A stretch of 64,000 nucleotides of DNA from the NCBI GenBank assembly GCA_025266875.1, contig JALLLT010000009.1:1-64000 (forward strand), written 5' to 3'. Source of the DNA: Fennellomyces sp. T-0311 (Eukaryota > Mucoromycota > Mucoromycetes > Mucorales > Lichtheimiaceae). Both the position numbers and the translations under genes were made by a program. The notes beneath the pieces were generated by a model. That model ran no database searches and had not been told where the DNA came from. It saw nothing but the letters and a program-made list of their open reading frames with translations. Positions 1 through 11,400 of this stretch are shown here, piece by piece. Positions within the stretch are counted from its first letter, which is position 1, and every line of letters begins with the position of its first letter.

Positions 1-1945
1 AGTCCCTTGCCCAGCGGGTATTGGCAGTAGAAGTACGTGATGGCTGTCATAGCGTCTTGCTTCACCTCGAACCACTGATACACCTAGCTTTTGCGTGCTT
101 TTACCCCTTTTCTGGTGGCCTGGTCTTGGCTCGAAGTAGGCGCAATAGAATCAGCCTTATTACTAGTGTTATTGTCTTCGTTTTCGAAATCAGTCGACAT
201 GGTGGAAAGCTGGCGGTCGATGGACATAGAGCTGCCCTCTCGCTCGTTCATTGAAGAGTCCTAAAGAAAATGATGAGAATACGTTAGAGCAGGTAATTCA
301 GGATGTACTTGTTGGCAGCACAGGACAACTTACTTCTTGGGCGAGTACGTTATCATCACGCGTAGTTGAAGTGCACTTACTGAGGATAGAGAAAGCTGGT
401 GGATTCAGCGTAAAAGTTGGATGCCTGTTGGGAGGAATTATGTCAGTAATAAAAGGTATGTGATTGAGTGCACGAAAGAGGATGCAGTTGTTGGATGTAA
501 ATGCAAAGTCTCATACCGTAGTGAGGAACAGTAATAAAAAGAAGTGTATTCTACTTTCAAACAAATTGCTCTTGAGACTTTATATAGCTTTGTTTAGCTT
601 AGTTTTTATGAGCCATTGCCGATATTACGGATCAGCTAGACATAACCTGATGATAGTGTTCTTCCGGTATGCCATAAGATAGCTATCATCCTTTGGAAGA
701 AGTCGCACAAAGGTTATCATAAAGATCGGGTTGAGTATTTCCTAAAACATACAACCCTTTTACAAAATTGAGCAGCCTACCGCGATCGGAGTCTTCCGAA
801 TGGTCAATGTTATCAACGATAAAACGGTTTGCATGATAGAGCTCAGCATTCGTGTATGGTGAACGAGCAACTTACGGATCGTAATAGATCGCGAACCTGC
901 CTTTAGCATATTGTTCCGGCCATGTATATACTACATCATATCCCCGAAAGCACTTCTATCTCCTTTCCAAAAATACTTTAGCTTGATTACCATCGGCATG
1001 ATAACGACACCACTGACTCTGGAATGAAACGGCTAACAATCGTAATATCGCTGCACAAGGAGCACATAAGGCTACACACTCATTATCTTCTGTATCATCG
1101 ACAGAGAGCTTGGATGGATACAACTCTCGCCGAACACGCGAATGCATATTAATTAACAACGCCGCTCGCAAGCGAGAAAGCCCTCTACTTTTTTCACTGT
1201 AGTTTACGATCCTTATTACCGCCCATTATAATTCAATCTTCCATCCCTAATTAATTTCGCTACAGCATCACAGCAGATTATGCGATGGCACATGCCTTTT
1301 TTTTTTAATAAACCCTTCTCTTTTATATTGCTCTCTACTCAAAGTAACGGAATACGTTTATGTTATATTCGCCTTATATATTCTTTAACACTTTTAACAA
1401 TGCTGTAATTACCAAGTCAACGACAAATCAGCCACATAAAATAAAACGGATCAAATGGATCGATCCGGATTGCCACCTTCAGATCTGTTTTCAATTCGGA
1501 TCGTCAAAAGCTCAATCCGAATCCGTTTCGTTTCAATTTGAAACGGAATGGATCGAGCAATACGGATTTTATGCAGAACCCTAAGCAGGAGAACCTTTAG
1601 TGGAACCAACAGGAGTAGTAACGTTCGATTGTTGAGGCATGATAAAGTAAGGTAATAACAGGTAATGAAGTAACGTTGAAAAAAAATGAGATAAGAGCGA
1701 AGTAGCAAGTATCGAAAAGGGACAATAGAAGTCAACGAGACTCAGAAAACTGTAGTTTATTGATGAAGAGTTCGCTCTATTTATATTAAATGCTTATCAT
1801 GGATGGGACTTCCTATTACCGATGTTATCCAAGGTCATATCATGATTATACCTGTATATCCATTACGTATGTCATGTTGGGGTGTTATTGAGAAACGAGT
1901 GATGTCTATCGTTATGGAGCCGGTCCATAACGGATAACGATAAGC
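1..1945. other. No gene recognised (1.9 kb)
   Basis: Only short open frames without recognisable motifs, start context or splice structure are visible on either strand. The stretch is AT-rich and reads like decayed repeat DNA. The last 200 bases (from about 1740) contain a segment with TTTATTGATGAAGAG followed by CTCTATTTATATT, loosely like the polyadenylation part of LTR-like segments near 63.6 kb. That resemblance is too weak to call an element. Confidence 0.6.
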
Positions 1946-1948
1946 TAA

Positions 1949-2400
1949 GAGCCCATTCAGATGCAGAATTCATTCACAGAATGCATTTTGGCAAAACTAC
2001 TTTTTTGACGCTGAAATGCATTTTCCCAAAATGCATTTTTGGCAACCCGAACACTCTCAAAAAGTTGCCAGTCATTGCTTCGAGATAATTCTCGATCGAC
2101 ATTTTCTAAATGCATTTTATTTGAAATAATAGCTATAGATCGTTGCTTATCATTGTATCGCTTTATTTTGAGCCGACGAGTATTATATTAGAATATTTTT
2201 TATGGGTGGTGTAAATGTGGGAAATGTTGCAAAATGACTTTTTTCAAAAAAGCAGCTCAGACCTACTTTTCCTCAAAATGCATTTTGGCTCCCGTAATGA
2301 CTTTTTGAAATGGCACCCTGAACACAACCAAAATGTATTTTGCCTCAGAATGCATTTTCGCCCCTTAAAATGCATTTTTTTTAGTTACCCGAACGGGCTC
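1949..2400. mobile_element. Harbinger-type MITE, 452 bp
   Basis: The left end reads GAGCCCATTCAG. The right end, read on the other strand, begins GAGCCCGTTCGGGTAAC, giving an imperfect terminal inverted repeat. TAA lies directly outside each end (1946-1948 and 2401-2403), a 3-bp TWA target duplication as expected for PIF/Harbinger elements. Inside are many copies of the palindromic word AAAATGCATTTT and its variants, which would let the element fold on itself. There is no coding capacity. The family assignment rests on the TSD and TIR only. Confidence 0.75.
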
Positions 2401-2749
2401 TAAATGAACTTACGAATTCGAACCTCACGTTTGACTAGTATAAGAGTTTGGATAGTACTTCTTCGATGAAGTACAGATATCACGGAAATACTGGTACGCA
2501 ATTAAGAAGTAATTTCAAAAAAGAATTTTCAAAAGTTAAATTAGCTTTCTGTATTATGAAATATAGATTATAGCAAAGAACCTAATTCAAGTCACATGTC
2601 TTCTGGAGATGAAAACAGCAGTACCGAAATTGAAGAAGAAAAAACAGGGAGGAAGGTTCTGTTATAACAAGTGCAGATGAAACTTCAACAGATGACACTA
2701 AAGAAAGGTAAGTGCTTTTAGACTGTAAATTAAACTTAAAAGTTAATAC

Positions 2750-4242
2750 AGTGGAACCTCACTTTTTGCACCACACTCTGGCAAATCCAGCCCAACACTT
2801 AAGAAAAATGCACATCCCGCTTTTTGCACAACGCACTCCAAAATTTGGGTTGTGTATTTTTCAGCTTACCTTAATTATATAGGTCTAATGACTAATATAG
2901 TGAGATTCGAACTAGCGTCTGTAATTTCATCTAAAAAGGTCAGTGCTAATTGGTTAGTACGACTCTTTTTGTTTCATGCTCCAATCCATTCAAGAAGCTA
3001 AGTATGGCTTTAGTCTTTTCAGCGTTTTGTCGATATGTTACTTCAGGATAAGAGAGACAACATCGTCCTGTTGCTGAGATTCATTACTTGCTTTTGTAGA
3101 TACAGTTACGAGCTCCTCTTTAAGTAGTGTGCCAACAATTTCATCATTGGAAAGCACTTCATGACATATGCCTGCTTTCTCAGCAAGATTCACATTGAAG
3201 TTTTGGCTTATTCAGAATTTTCTCGGTATGTATGATCGAAATGATCAAGGATCTGATTTAATGCCACTTCTTCTGCTTCATCTAACCCAGTGTCAGTGAT
3301 CTCACCCTCTTCGCCTAACACCTTCGCTTTTCTAAAGCAATTGGCAACTGTGGTTGGCGTCATTTTGCCATAAGTAATCTGTGCCTACTTCAAGTCAGTA
3401 AGAGCATTGGCACGGAATGTAGTCCTATCATTTATTGAAAGACCTCTCTTTAGGCAGAACTTGATTTTCTCACATGCATGTTCCTATTGCTGTTCCTATT
3501 TACATGATTCCACAATGGATCTGTTAAGCCTCTCAACGACTAACAGTACTTCTGTCAGGTACATCTGTGTATTCCATCACAGCTTTGCCTCATTTAATCA
3601 ATTTGTGGATGGTGATTTCTCTGTTGGATTCCTTCATGTCAAAATAGTGGTTGATCATTGCCTTTTGATGCTTTGGATCGATTCTAGGTTTGGGTGGCAT
3701 TTTTGATAGAAGTGTCGTCGTTATATTTGAAATACAGAGGAATATAGACGACCCACGAAGATAGTGATGACCATGAAGAATAGAGACCACAAAGATAGAC
3801 CACGAAGGTAAATAACCACACAGGTAGTAACCATGAAGAATATGAGTAGATAGATGATTTATTCCAATAAACTATTCTGGTATTTATATTGTTTTCTAAT
3901 AATAAAAATATATATGGCTATGCTGCAGTGCGCAGTAGAGACCATCGGTCTTGATGACAAAAGAGATAGACAGCTGCGCATTACATCAAGACATGTTGCT
4001 GTGTACCGCGGTAGGAGAAGTGTTGTCGGTAATACAATTTACCGAATAATGTGCTACGACAGAAGATTAAACAAAAGGACTAAGGCTTATATTGTTATTA
4101 GCTATCTACTGAATCTTGTTGGCTGATATAGGCTAATGGCTATTATATTTACTGTTGTGTAACAACCTCACTTTTTGCACACCTCTGCTTTTTGCACAGC
4201 TTTCTCTAAAAGTTCGCCTGTGCAAAAAGCAGGGGTCTACTG
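2750..4242 (-). mobile_element. Tigger/pogo deletion derivative, copy 1
   Basis: The left end is CAGTGGAACCTCACTTTTTG. The right end read inward on the other strand is CAGTAGACCCCTGCTTTTTG. TA flanks both ends (2748-2749 and 4243-4244), the Tc1/mariner-pogo target duplication. The minus strand keeps only ends of a Tigger-like transposase: an N-terminal MPPKPRIDPKHQKAMINHYF piece (about 3694 down) and a C-terminal piece with VANCFRKAKVLGEEGEITDT. The DDE core is deleted. The same deletion is present in the copy at 52.6 kb. The element sits in what looks like an intron of the Tnp2 relic and is about 300 bp longer than copy 2 because of the solo LTR inside it. Confidence 0.85.
3713..4061 (+). 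repeat. Solo LTR, 349 bp, inside the Tigger derivative
   Basis: It begins TGTCGTCGTTAT and ends GTGCTACGACA, the TG...CA ends of an LTR. GAAG lies immediately on both sides (3709-3712 and 4062-4065), a 4-bp target duplication. The empty site is preserved in the second Tigger copy (near 53.63 kb), which proves the insertion. It shares its length and internal words (AGACGACCCACGAAG, GATTTATTCCA, CTGCGCATTAC) with the solo LTR at 42486-42805. An AATAAA lies near 3867. No internal retrotransposon region remains. Confidence 0.9.
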
Positions 4243-5548
4243 TACTAACTCATAATACGTATAAGTAGTTAAAAGCAAGTGGATGTATTTTTATCAATTG
4301 ATATCGAAGATTCCATGGATTATACTTCAAGAAAAAGCGATGAGCTTTACCTCCTTATAGTTCAGCCCTCTATTGGAAAAAACGCGTCAGATCGAATAAT
4401 ATCGTGGTTTAATAAATATATTATCGACTCTATATTCGGTATGTACCAATCTGTATAGAATTTGTCCATTCATGGAGTCATTAATTAGAGTATTTGGTAC
4501 TTGTAGAAAGGAAAGCGTTATCATCGACACATGTAGCAAAGAAAGGTATGCTGGAGGCATATCCGGTTACTCTAGATACCTATCATATGTGTAAAAAAGG
4601 GTGCTACATATACTCTGATAACAACAAAGATCTTACAAAGTGCCTGCACTGTCATTATCCACGCTATCGTGTAGCAAAGGCTACGAATTCTGTATCACTT
4701 TCAAGAACCGAACCCACAGCAAAAATCTTGCAGCTACCTATTTCACAGCAGTTGAAGACATTCTTCTGTTTGAAGCATACTAGGGACCTAATTAGACATC
4801 GATGGAAATATACATCGACATCATCAACTACCAATCAAAAGCATATAAAAAATGGTTTATACAAGGATATATTCAACGGCAAAGCTTATCAATGGATCGA
4901 GCATCTTCTGCTGGGGCCATACAACATTGCTATTGGGTTATATATTAACAGGTTCAATGTTTTCAAGAGACAAGGCTACAACTTAACATTGATTTTGGGC
5001 ATAATCTTTGATCTGCCATTAAGCGAGTGGTACGTGTATTCACTATTTTCTTTGCGTTGCTGTTGTGTGTATCATCAACCTGTTCTTTGCTCTGTTTCTA
5101 AAATATACGATATTGTATCTAGATATAAAAGCGAAAATATTCTACTGATTGCCGTACTTTCTGGCCCTAAAAAACTGGAAAATATCGACAGCATTTTAGA
5201 TCCAATTGCAAAGGAACTTACTGCCCTTGGTAACAATGGGATAATCATTCATGTCGATGAGCATCGAAAGTTTCGAGTTGGTCTCCAACTACTTTTTCTG
5301 GAAGGAATACCCCTGGCATCGGTGATCTTATAGGCCACAGTCATAGCAACACATATAGGTGTTATATTTATAATATAATAGTAAACTTCAGAAAAATAGC
5401 CTGAAATTATTAATGAAAATCCTTCCTTACATGGAACGCCAAATGCTGTTGCCTGATTCTTTTTTTAATCTTTTTACCAAAGGCTTCATATACTATTACT
5501 ACTATAAGTAAAAACAACAATGTTTCTGAAAGTACCGCTGCCGAGGTC

Positions 5549-5800
5549 TTGAAGCAAGTTGTCATAACTGACAATGTAAGATCTCAATTACATTTCAAAG
5601 TTCAAAGCCTAATGGGGAACCAGAATCATAACATCATCAGTCAGATCGTCCTTGACATTCAACGTGGTAATGCAAGAGGTAGACCGCGTACTCGCCATGG
5701 AGGTTCTGGACGTTCTCCTCAACAAGAATCAGCATGTGGACATAGATGTGGATGTGGACGTGAAGGTCGTGGTAGAGGCCGTCCTCCAAATAAACCTTGA
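5549..5800 (+). CDS. Short Arg/Gly-rich ORF with AT-hook-like motifs
   Basis: Encodes about 83 residues. The C-terminal half is Arg/Gly-rich with two RGRP-like cores (NARGRPRTRHGG and RGRGRPPNKP), which resemble AT-hook minor-groove binding motifs. It lies just upstream of Helitron-derived coding sequence and could be a remnant of that element's N-terminal region or of the Tnp2 relic before it. No intact promoter or partner exons are evident. I cannot name a family, so the function is unknown. Confidence 0.35.
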   Translation: MKQVVITDNVRSQLHFKVQSLMGNQNHNIISQIVLDIQRGNARGRPRTRHGGSGRSPQQESACGHRCGCGREGRGRGRPPNKP

Positions 5801-5852
5801 CTACTAGCTGCGTACTACTGTCAATTTGCTGTTGCTGGTGCCATAAGCGTCA

Positions 5853-6400
5853 ATGTTGTTGATGATGAGGATACACCAAATCACCAAAGACATGTGCTGC
5901 CAGCTATGGATGTGCAATATGATGCATGTGGTACGTGTGTTTGGCCCTGGGAGAGCTATAGCACATATGGCGCAGATGGTCAGGCTTTTCAAATCTGCTG
6001 TTGTAGTGGGATTCTTGACCTTCCCCCCTGTTCCTGCCCTACCTCAACCACTGCTAAACTTGCTCAATGGCTCAGAGCGACATAGTAAAAACTTTCGTAA
6101 AGCCATTCGCAAGTACAATTCCGCCTTTGCATTTGCTTCCCTTGGTGCAGCCATTGACTATAGATACACCAATGGTCAAGGTGGTGCATATGCATTCTGC
6201 ATTCAAGGTGGAATGTGTCCTTCTATCGTTCCGTTGCTACCCGAAGGGAATGCGCCTCCCAGTTTCGCGCAAATATACCTTATCAATGCTGCTGACACCA
6301 TGGGAAATAATCCGGACAATCTGGACAATCCAGTGCATCAGCGCATACTTTTTAATCTCAGTATATGTCCAGATTCCCTATATGGTAAAAAATCTGAAGT
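5853..6400 (+). pseudogene. Helitron N-terminal fragment
   Basis: The translation switches between two frames but matches the conserved N-terminal part of Helitron Rep/helicase proteins in order: FQICCCSGILDLPP, then PLLNLLNG, SKNFRKAIRKYNSAFAFASL, GGAYAFCIQGG, IVPLLPEG and FAQIYLINAADTM. This is the region before the HUH replication-initiator domain. The rest of the protein is absent and at least one frameshift separates the blocks. A short matching stretch (NAADTMGNNPD region) occurs on the minus strand near 21.85 kb. This is a different Helitron lineage from the one at 46-52 kb. Confidence 0.75.
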
Positions 6401-6466
6401 CTGCGTACTGATACCTTATATGGTAAAAATTTGAAGTCTGCGTACTGATACCTTATATGGTAAGAA
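6376..6466. repeat. Tandem repeat, about 38-bp unit, 2.5 copies
   Basis: The word CCTTATATGGTAAAAA followed by TGAAGTCTGCGTACTGATA repeats directly two and a half times with very few changes. It lies at the end of the Helitron fragment and before the partner gene of the next element. No function is evident. Confidence 0.85.
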
Positions 6467-6626
6467 ATAAGTAGCCAATACTGTGTATCAAAAGACACTT
6501 TTGCTCAATGAATCTTATTGGCCAAAAAAAAACTTTATTATAAAAAAAAACCCTTCAGAAGGGATGGCTCTTTCTTTTTTGGGCACGAGCAGATGGCTTG
6601 GCTCGCCATCGCTGTACCTGTGGTTG

Positions 6627-6645
6627 TTACGGTTGACGCTGCTGT

Positions 6646-6681
<36 letters not shown>

Positions 6682-7773
6682 CAGAGGGGAGCGAGGAAGG
6701 GATCGTACTCGTCATCTTCATCCTCAATGGCATTGTCGTCAGCACCGCCAGTGTTGTCAGCACTATATATATCACGTTCTTCAAGTTAGGTCCACTATTA
6801 TAATCAGTTTGACAAAACATACCTGTTCCCCGCGGCTGCACTGCTGATTTCCCTATCAAATAATAATGAGTATATAAAATACACTTTTTTGATGCTTTTT
6901 CTTATACTGACATGGAAGTCGACGCGGATGGAGTTGGTGCTACATCCATATGGCCCATCCACGAAGCAACTCTGGACACAGTCATTCGAGAGCTATTTTA
7001 TAACGAGTTAGTCATGAACTTACGATGCATGTACTAGAAGCTAGTTAAATATGAACATGCTGTATGATATATCATTATACATACCTTCCATCCTGGTTCA
7101 CTCACGTGCTTTTACCTTTTGCACAGTATACTTCCTTGAGCCACAGCTGGCGGATGATGGCTCTACTGAGCCAGTGATCTGTGCATTGTCCCAATGGCAC
7201 CTTGTATAGCCTCTCGACTACGGGCTCAAAAGTCTTGTAACAGTTGGCGATGACATCATCACCTATGTCCCTGTAGTTTGAGGCATGCAAGGTGTTGACG
7301 CACAGATCCCTGATGCCGTGGCTCCATGCAACAACCTTAAGCGAGGCAAAAAGGCTCTTTGCACTTTCCTGATCTGGCAGGGAACAGAACCTCTACAGGA
7401 AATCAGTGCAGTGATTGACCAGGACAGTCTGCTTTTTATCACCGGTGGTGGGGGCTGACTCAGCGCCACCATTAACATCTCTCGCTGGAGCATCTGCTGG
7501 CAGCGAGAACGTTAAAGCGATGTGATCCTCCTGAGTCTTGGTCAGCTTCCTCTGATCCAGCGTGAATTCGTATTGCTGGTGTTGCTGCGGTTGCTGGTGT
7601 TGCTGGCTGTTGCTGCTGGTTGCTGCTGGTTGCTGCGCGACCAGGTCCTCCAGCGTGGCGACCCGTTCAGTCAGCGTGCCAACCTGTTCGCTCAAGGTTG
7701 ACAAAGCATTCAATGCCAAGATGAGCAAATCGCGCTCGGACATCTGGGTCAGGTCAGGATGAGAAGGATTCAT
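6627..7773 (-). pseudogene. Partner gene of a two-gene Tnp2-type element (degenerate)
   Basis: The start is the ATG at 7773 (MNPSHPDLTQMSERD). Residues about 20-45 form a coiled coil (LSEQVGTLTERVATLEDLV), followed by a Gln-rich linker. The frame continues down to about 7102 but contains one in-frame TAG near 7395, between FL and RF. Beyond it comes a helical segment with DHWLSRAIIRQLWLKEV. The likely last exon encodes an acidic stretch (DNAIEDEDDEYDP) and a poly-Gln run from the CTGTTG repeat, ending at 6627-6629. Exons between 7102 and about 6800 are not resolved. It diverges from the transposase starting at 7949, and its coiled-coil/helix/acidic-tail plan recurs at 17.6-18.8 kb and 62.3-63.5 kb. 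By analogy with CACTA TnpA it may bind element ends (inference). Confidence 0.55.
6638..6682. repeat. CTG/TTG hexanucleotide repeat
   Basis: About seven copies of CTGTTG. On the minus strand it encodes a Gln run in the proposed last exon of the partner gene. In the other frames it gives Asn-Ser or Ala-Val runs, which are artefacts of the repeat. Confidence 0.9.
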
Positions 7774-8453
7774 TGGGAAAAGAAAGAGAAGTAAAATCAG
7801 TGGTCACGGCAAATGCGCAGTAAAAAAAAGTAAACCTTACTGAGCGTACTGTAACTGCGGCTGTAAAATCTCGCCGTATATATAAACCTGTCTCAGTGCT
7901 GTCAGATTTGAAGATATTAATTGCTCTCACCTACTCACAACCATTATTATGGGAAACGAAAATCTACAGTTCTGCAACAAATGCTGCATGGTGCAGCCCC
8001 TTACGAATTTTACGGAACATTTGGCAACATGTCGTAAGAATATTAGACCTAAATAAGTTGATCTTCAAGTTAAATTGATATGTGAATAATGTAGAAGGCC
8101 CACCAGGAACCATACCCATGACTCAACCCATTCAATACCTTACCGAGTTCAGCCATGTCGAAGGCACCAGAACCCCAATCTCAGTTGCAGAAGATGCAGA
8201 CACTGAGATGATGGATGGGCCGCACGATGCTCAGATGGCACAAAGGGGAATGACTGATGATCTACCCTTTGACGATTATGATCATGGTGATGAACAGCCA
8301 CAAGGATACGGTGAAGCAATGGACGAGGATCATACTGTTCGCGAGGGCGAGAACCGTAGAAATGGAGATCACAGCGACAGCAGTGACAACAACAGCGACA
8401 GCAGTGAAGATGATAGTGACAGCAGTAAAGGCGATAGTGACAGCAGTGAATAT

Positions 8454-11400
8454 ACAAAGAGAACGCGTTTCTAAAATTTCACAGATGAGTATAGCAAATT
8501 ACATACTCCGACAGGGTGAAAAGTGAGGTTGTGAATTTTTGACAGTGGCTTATCAGCCAAGGGGCATAACAGATTGACGCTCCGGTCATTATGGACTTAG
8601 ATGAAGATAAAAGTTGTGAAAAAAACAAACGCCCGTGCAGGAAAAACTGTTTATTTATTTATCTTACAAATCTGTGTAACCTATCTTATAGCTAATTGAT
8701 GGTAACCCTGATAATAACTTGCCTTACCCATTTTAATAAGATGCACGATCATGCAATATTCGAGTTATCTGCCGCAGTGCGATTATTTAAAAGTATATAA
8801 AAGTATGATATAAAATGAAAAAGGTTTAGTAGAGTCTATGTTAAAAGGAAAAGTATGAAGAGAAGAAATGAAAAAAAGAGAGAAAAATAGAAAGGAAAAA
8901 AGCACAGAGATGATAAAAAAAATAATAATAAAGATAAAAAGCAGCAATGAAAGTTTAAGGGTAGTATTGGACGTATCTATGGACATTGCGTGAGTTTGCT
9001 GAGCGTATTTGTTGGTTTCGATGCTGGCGAACAACTCTGAGGTACTCCTCTGTGTCGTCGTTTTCAAATGCTTCATCGAATCGACGTCGTTGATTTGCTG
9101 GTAGCATCATTCGGTAATGGCTGAGAGCTTCCAGCATCTGACGTTGCGATTCTTAGTATTGCAGACGTATTTGCTGGTGTCGCTGGTATATAAGATCAAA
9201 CTGATCTTCAGATCTACCCAAGCGCGTCCACAAGTCAACTTCAGCATCGCCACTGTTCGCATCTACACCGTTTTCAGTCGCAGGCGGAGCCATAGCAACC
9301 ACGCCGTCGTCGTCGTCATCACTGATTACTATGACATCCTCCTCGACTGATACACCGTCAATCTCCAACTGTTCTTCATTACCAGCTACGATGGCTTCGT
9401 TCTCTTGGTCTGAAGCAGTGAAATCGGCTGGCATGTCTATAAAATTGATTATAATAAAACATTTAGCATTGCAAACCTCACCGATCTTAGTGTATTGTAC
9501 AATAATTAACACACCTTCCCAGGTAGGGTGAACAAGGTCTGTATCGACAGTATCTACTGATGGTAGATCAGATTCTTCGTCGAGCAAGGGAGGAAGCGGG
9601 GTAAGCTGTATAAGGCGGTAGGGATATAATCCACGCTACGTGTGCATTGAATCACATTAGAAACTGATATGCCGACTTCCTATAGGTAAGCATACATTTC
9701 GATGAACATGCACATATGGTACAGTATCTTTGCATTCAATATACACTTCAAGTGCAGCAAAAGCATTTGTCGTTCGTCTAACGTTATCGTTGAAACGTTT
9801 GATCAGATGCTTACAAAGCATAAACCTGTTGTTGGCAAAAGAAGGGCAGCTGCATGTCCAGTCTTCCAACGACGGCATATACACCTGGTCTGCATCTGCA
9901 CGTTCTCGATGATTCCGTCGCATATACCCCTTGGTTATGACCCGCCATGTCCTCGCAAACTCCATCTCCCAGTCTAATGGCTGGCGTCGATTTCTAAACT
10001 TAAGCTCAAACTTTGCTCGGATAAGCGGGAGCTGTTGATTCGTGATGATCCAGATCAACATGTCGAGTCTAGGGCGAGGACAATTCAAAAGAAAATCCCT
10101 CTTTAAGACTCTCCACTGCGCCTCGATCATCATTGTCGTCTTTGCCATGGGGATGTTGTCAGGACGGCTGCTGCGGGACCATCGGTGCCACCATACCCGT
10201 TCATACCAGCGGTTGTACATGTATGCCCACACGTCCGGAAGTTCATGGCGAACACAATACTCGTACATTTCCTGACCAGCATCCTGACGCAGCTGACGTT
10301 CGTCTTTACGGCCAACTAAATCCATATTAACAATATACCCTATGTTTTACACAGGTTGATCTTCATAACGTACTATTTGGGAATGGAATGTGCGGATGCA
10401 TATCATAGTGCCTACGCATCATGGCCACAATTTCATCGCGGCACTCCACATCGGGGCAAAGTTTTCCACTACGGTCTTCCGGTGGGACAAAGCGCAGCGA
10501 AACAAAAGGAAATTGCGTGCGAGCATCTTGTGCATCGTAACGCGGGTCTTCCACTTTATCTTCTGCGAGCCGTAGCTTCACAGCTCGCTGCAAGTGCCAT
10601 AAGCACAGGCGAATTGTATCCCGGCCGAAAACTGACTCAATAGCATTAATCTGGCCCATATCCTTGTCCGAAAACAGGAAAGTTGGCCTAAGCCCGTGGG
10701 TATGAAGGGTACGGAAAAAACGACGTATCATTTCCTGGCGCGTTGGTGCTCTCTCGTTTCCTGAAGCATGCCCCTGGCTATCGCCTAAGAACATGTATGC
10801 AATGGGGAAACCGCATCCATTAAAATTCGCCACGACACCAAAGAGCTCGTATCCCATTCTATTCGTCTTATACGTAGAATCGACATGGAATTCTCGTACC
10901 AGAGGGGAAGAACACGCCGAAACAAAAAACTCGGTAACAAAACTGAAACCAACAACACCACCATAATTTCGATAAAAAATCTGTATTTTATTCATCATAA
11001 ATATGTATGAACTCTTTATCGTTGTCTACCATTTTTGTTGCATAGTAATCATCGCAAAGAAAGCTATGGTCATGCACATATGGTTATCTTACACATACCT
11101 TACGGATCCCATTGGTACCTCTATCAATGTGCATGATAGCTGAGGTAAGCTGGTTTTCGTGCAGCTTATATCGCCCTTCGACTTGCCGAGACCATGTCGC
11201 ATATACCTACCGCTCCATCATCGTATCGGCATCATATCAGCAGTTTTAACTTACCTGTGGCTGCGTAACAATACCGGCAGCAGTAGGAAAACGAGTAACA
11301 ATACGGCGGTACAGCGATTGAGCATTAAACTCATCTGCATTATCCACTATGTACTGGCGAACCTCCTGTGGCATCTCAGTCCCAATAAACTCCGGTTGTT

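Larger units (their letters stand above)
2600..5333 (+). pseudogene. Tnp2-type (CACTA-like) transposase relic
   Basis: An ATG at 2600 opens an acidic N-terminal stretch (MSSGDENSSTEIEEE) that soon hits a stop. A donor-like GTAAGTG follows near 2708. Homology resumes after the inserted element: the 4320-4440 translation (RKSDELYLLIVQPS...) lines up with the 12.2-kb paralogue (HKSYELYCLVQEEN...), and 4494-5333 encodes 279 residues. These include a Cys-rich segment (YHMCKKGCYIYS, then CLHCHYPRY) and the Tnp2 core patterns IGLYINRFNVFKRQG and LIAVLSGPKKLENID. In intact relatives the first catalytic Asp sits in the (V/T)DxFxPFK motif; here that position reads INRF, so the Asp is gone. The remaining two thirds of the protein are missing after 5333. 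A dead fragment of the family also seen at 7.9, 14.4, 25 and 59 kb. Confidence 0.7.

Noticed and set aside
6518..6847. Plus-strand frames with Val-Ala or Leu runs, and a minus frame with Asn-Ser runs, over the CTG/TTG repeat
   Set aside because: They are frame shadows of a hexanucleotide repeat. The minus frame giving Gln with an acidic lead-in fits the partner gene better.
8149..8457. Minus-strand Cys/His-rich frame (HCCHYRLYCCHYH...)
   Set aside because: It is the shadow of the Asp/Ser repeat in the Tnp2 gene exon on the other strand.
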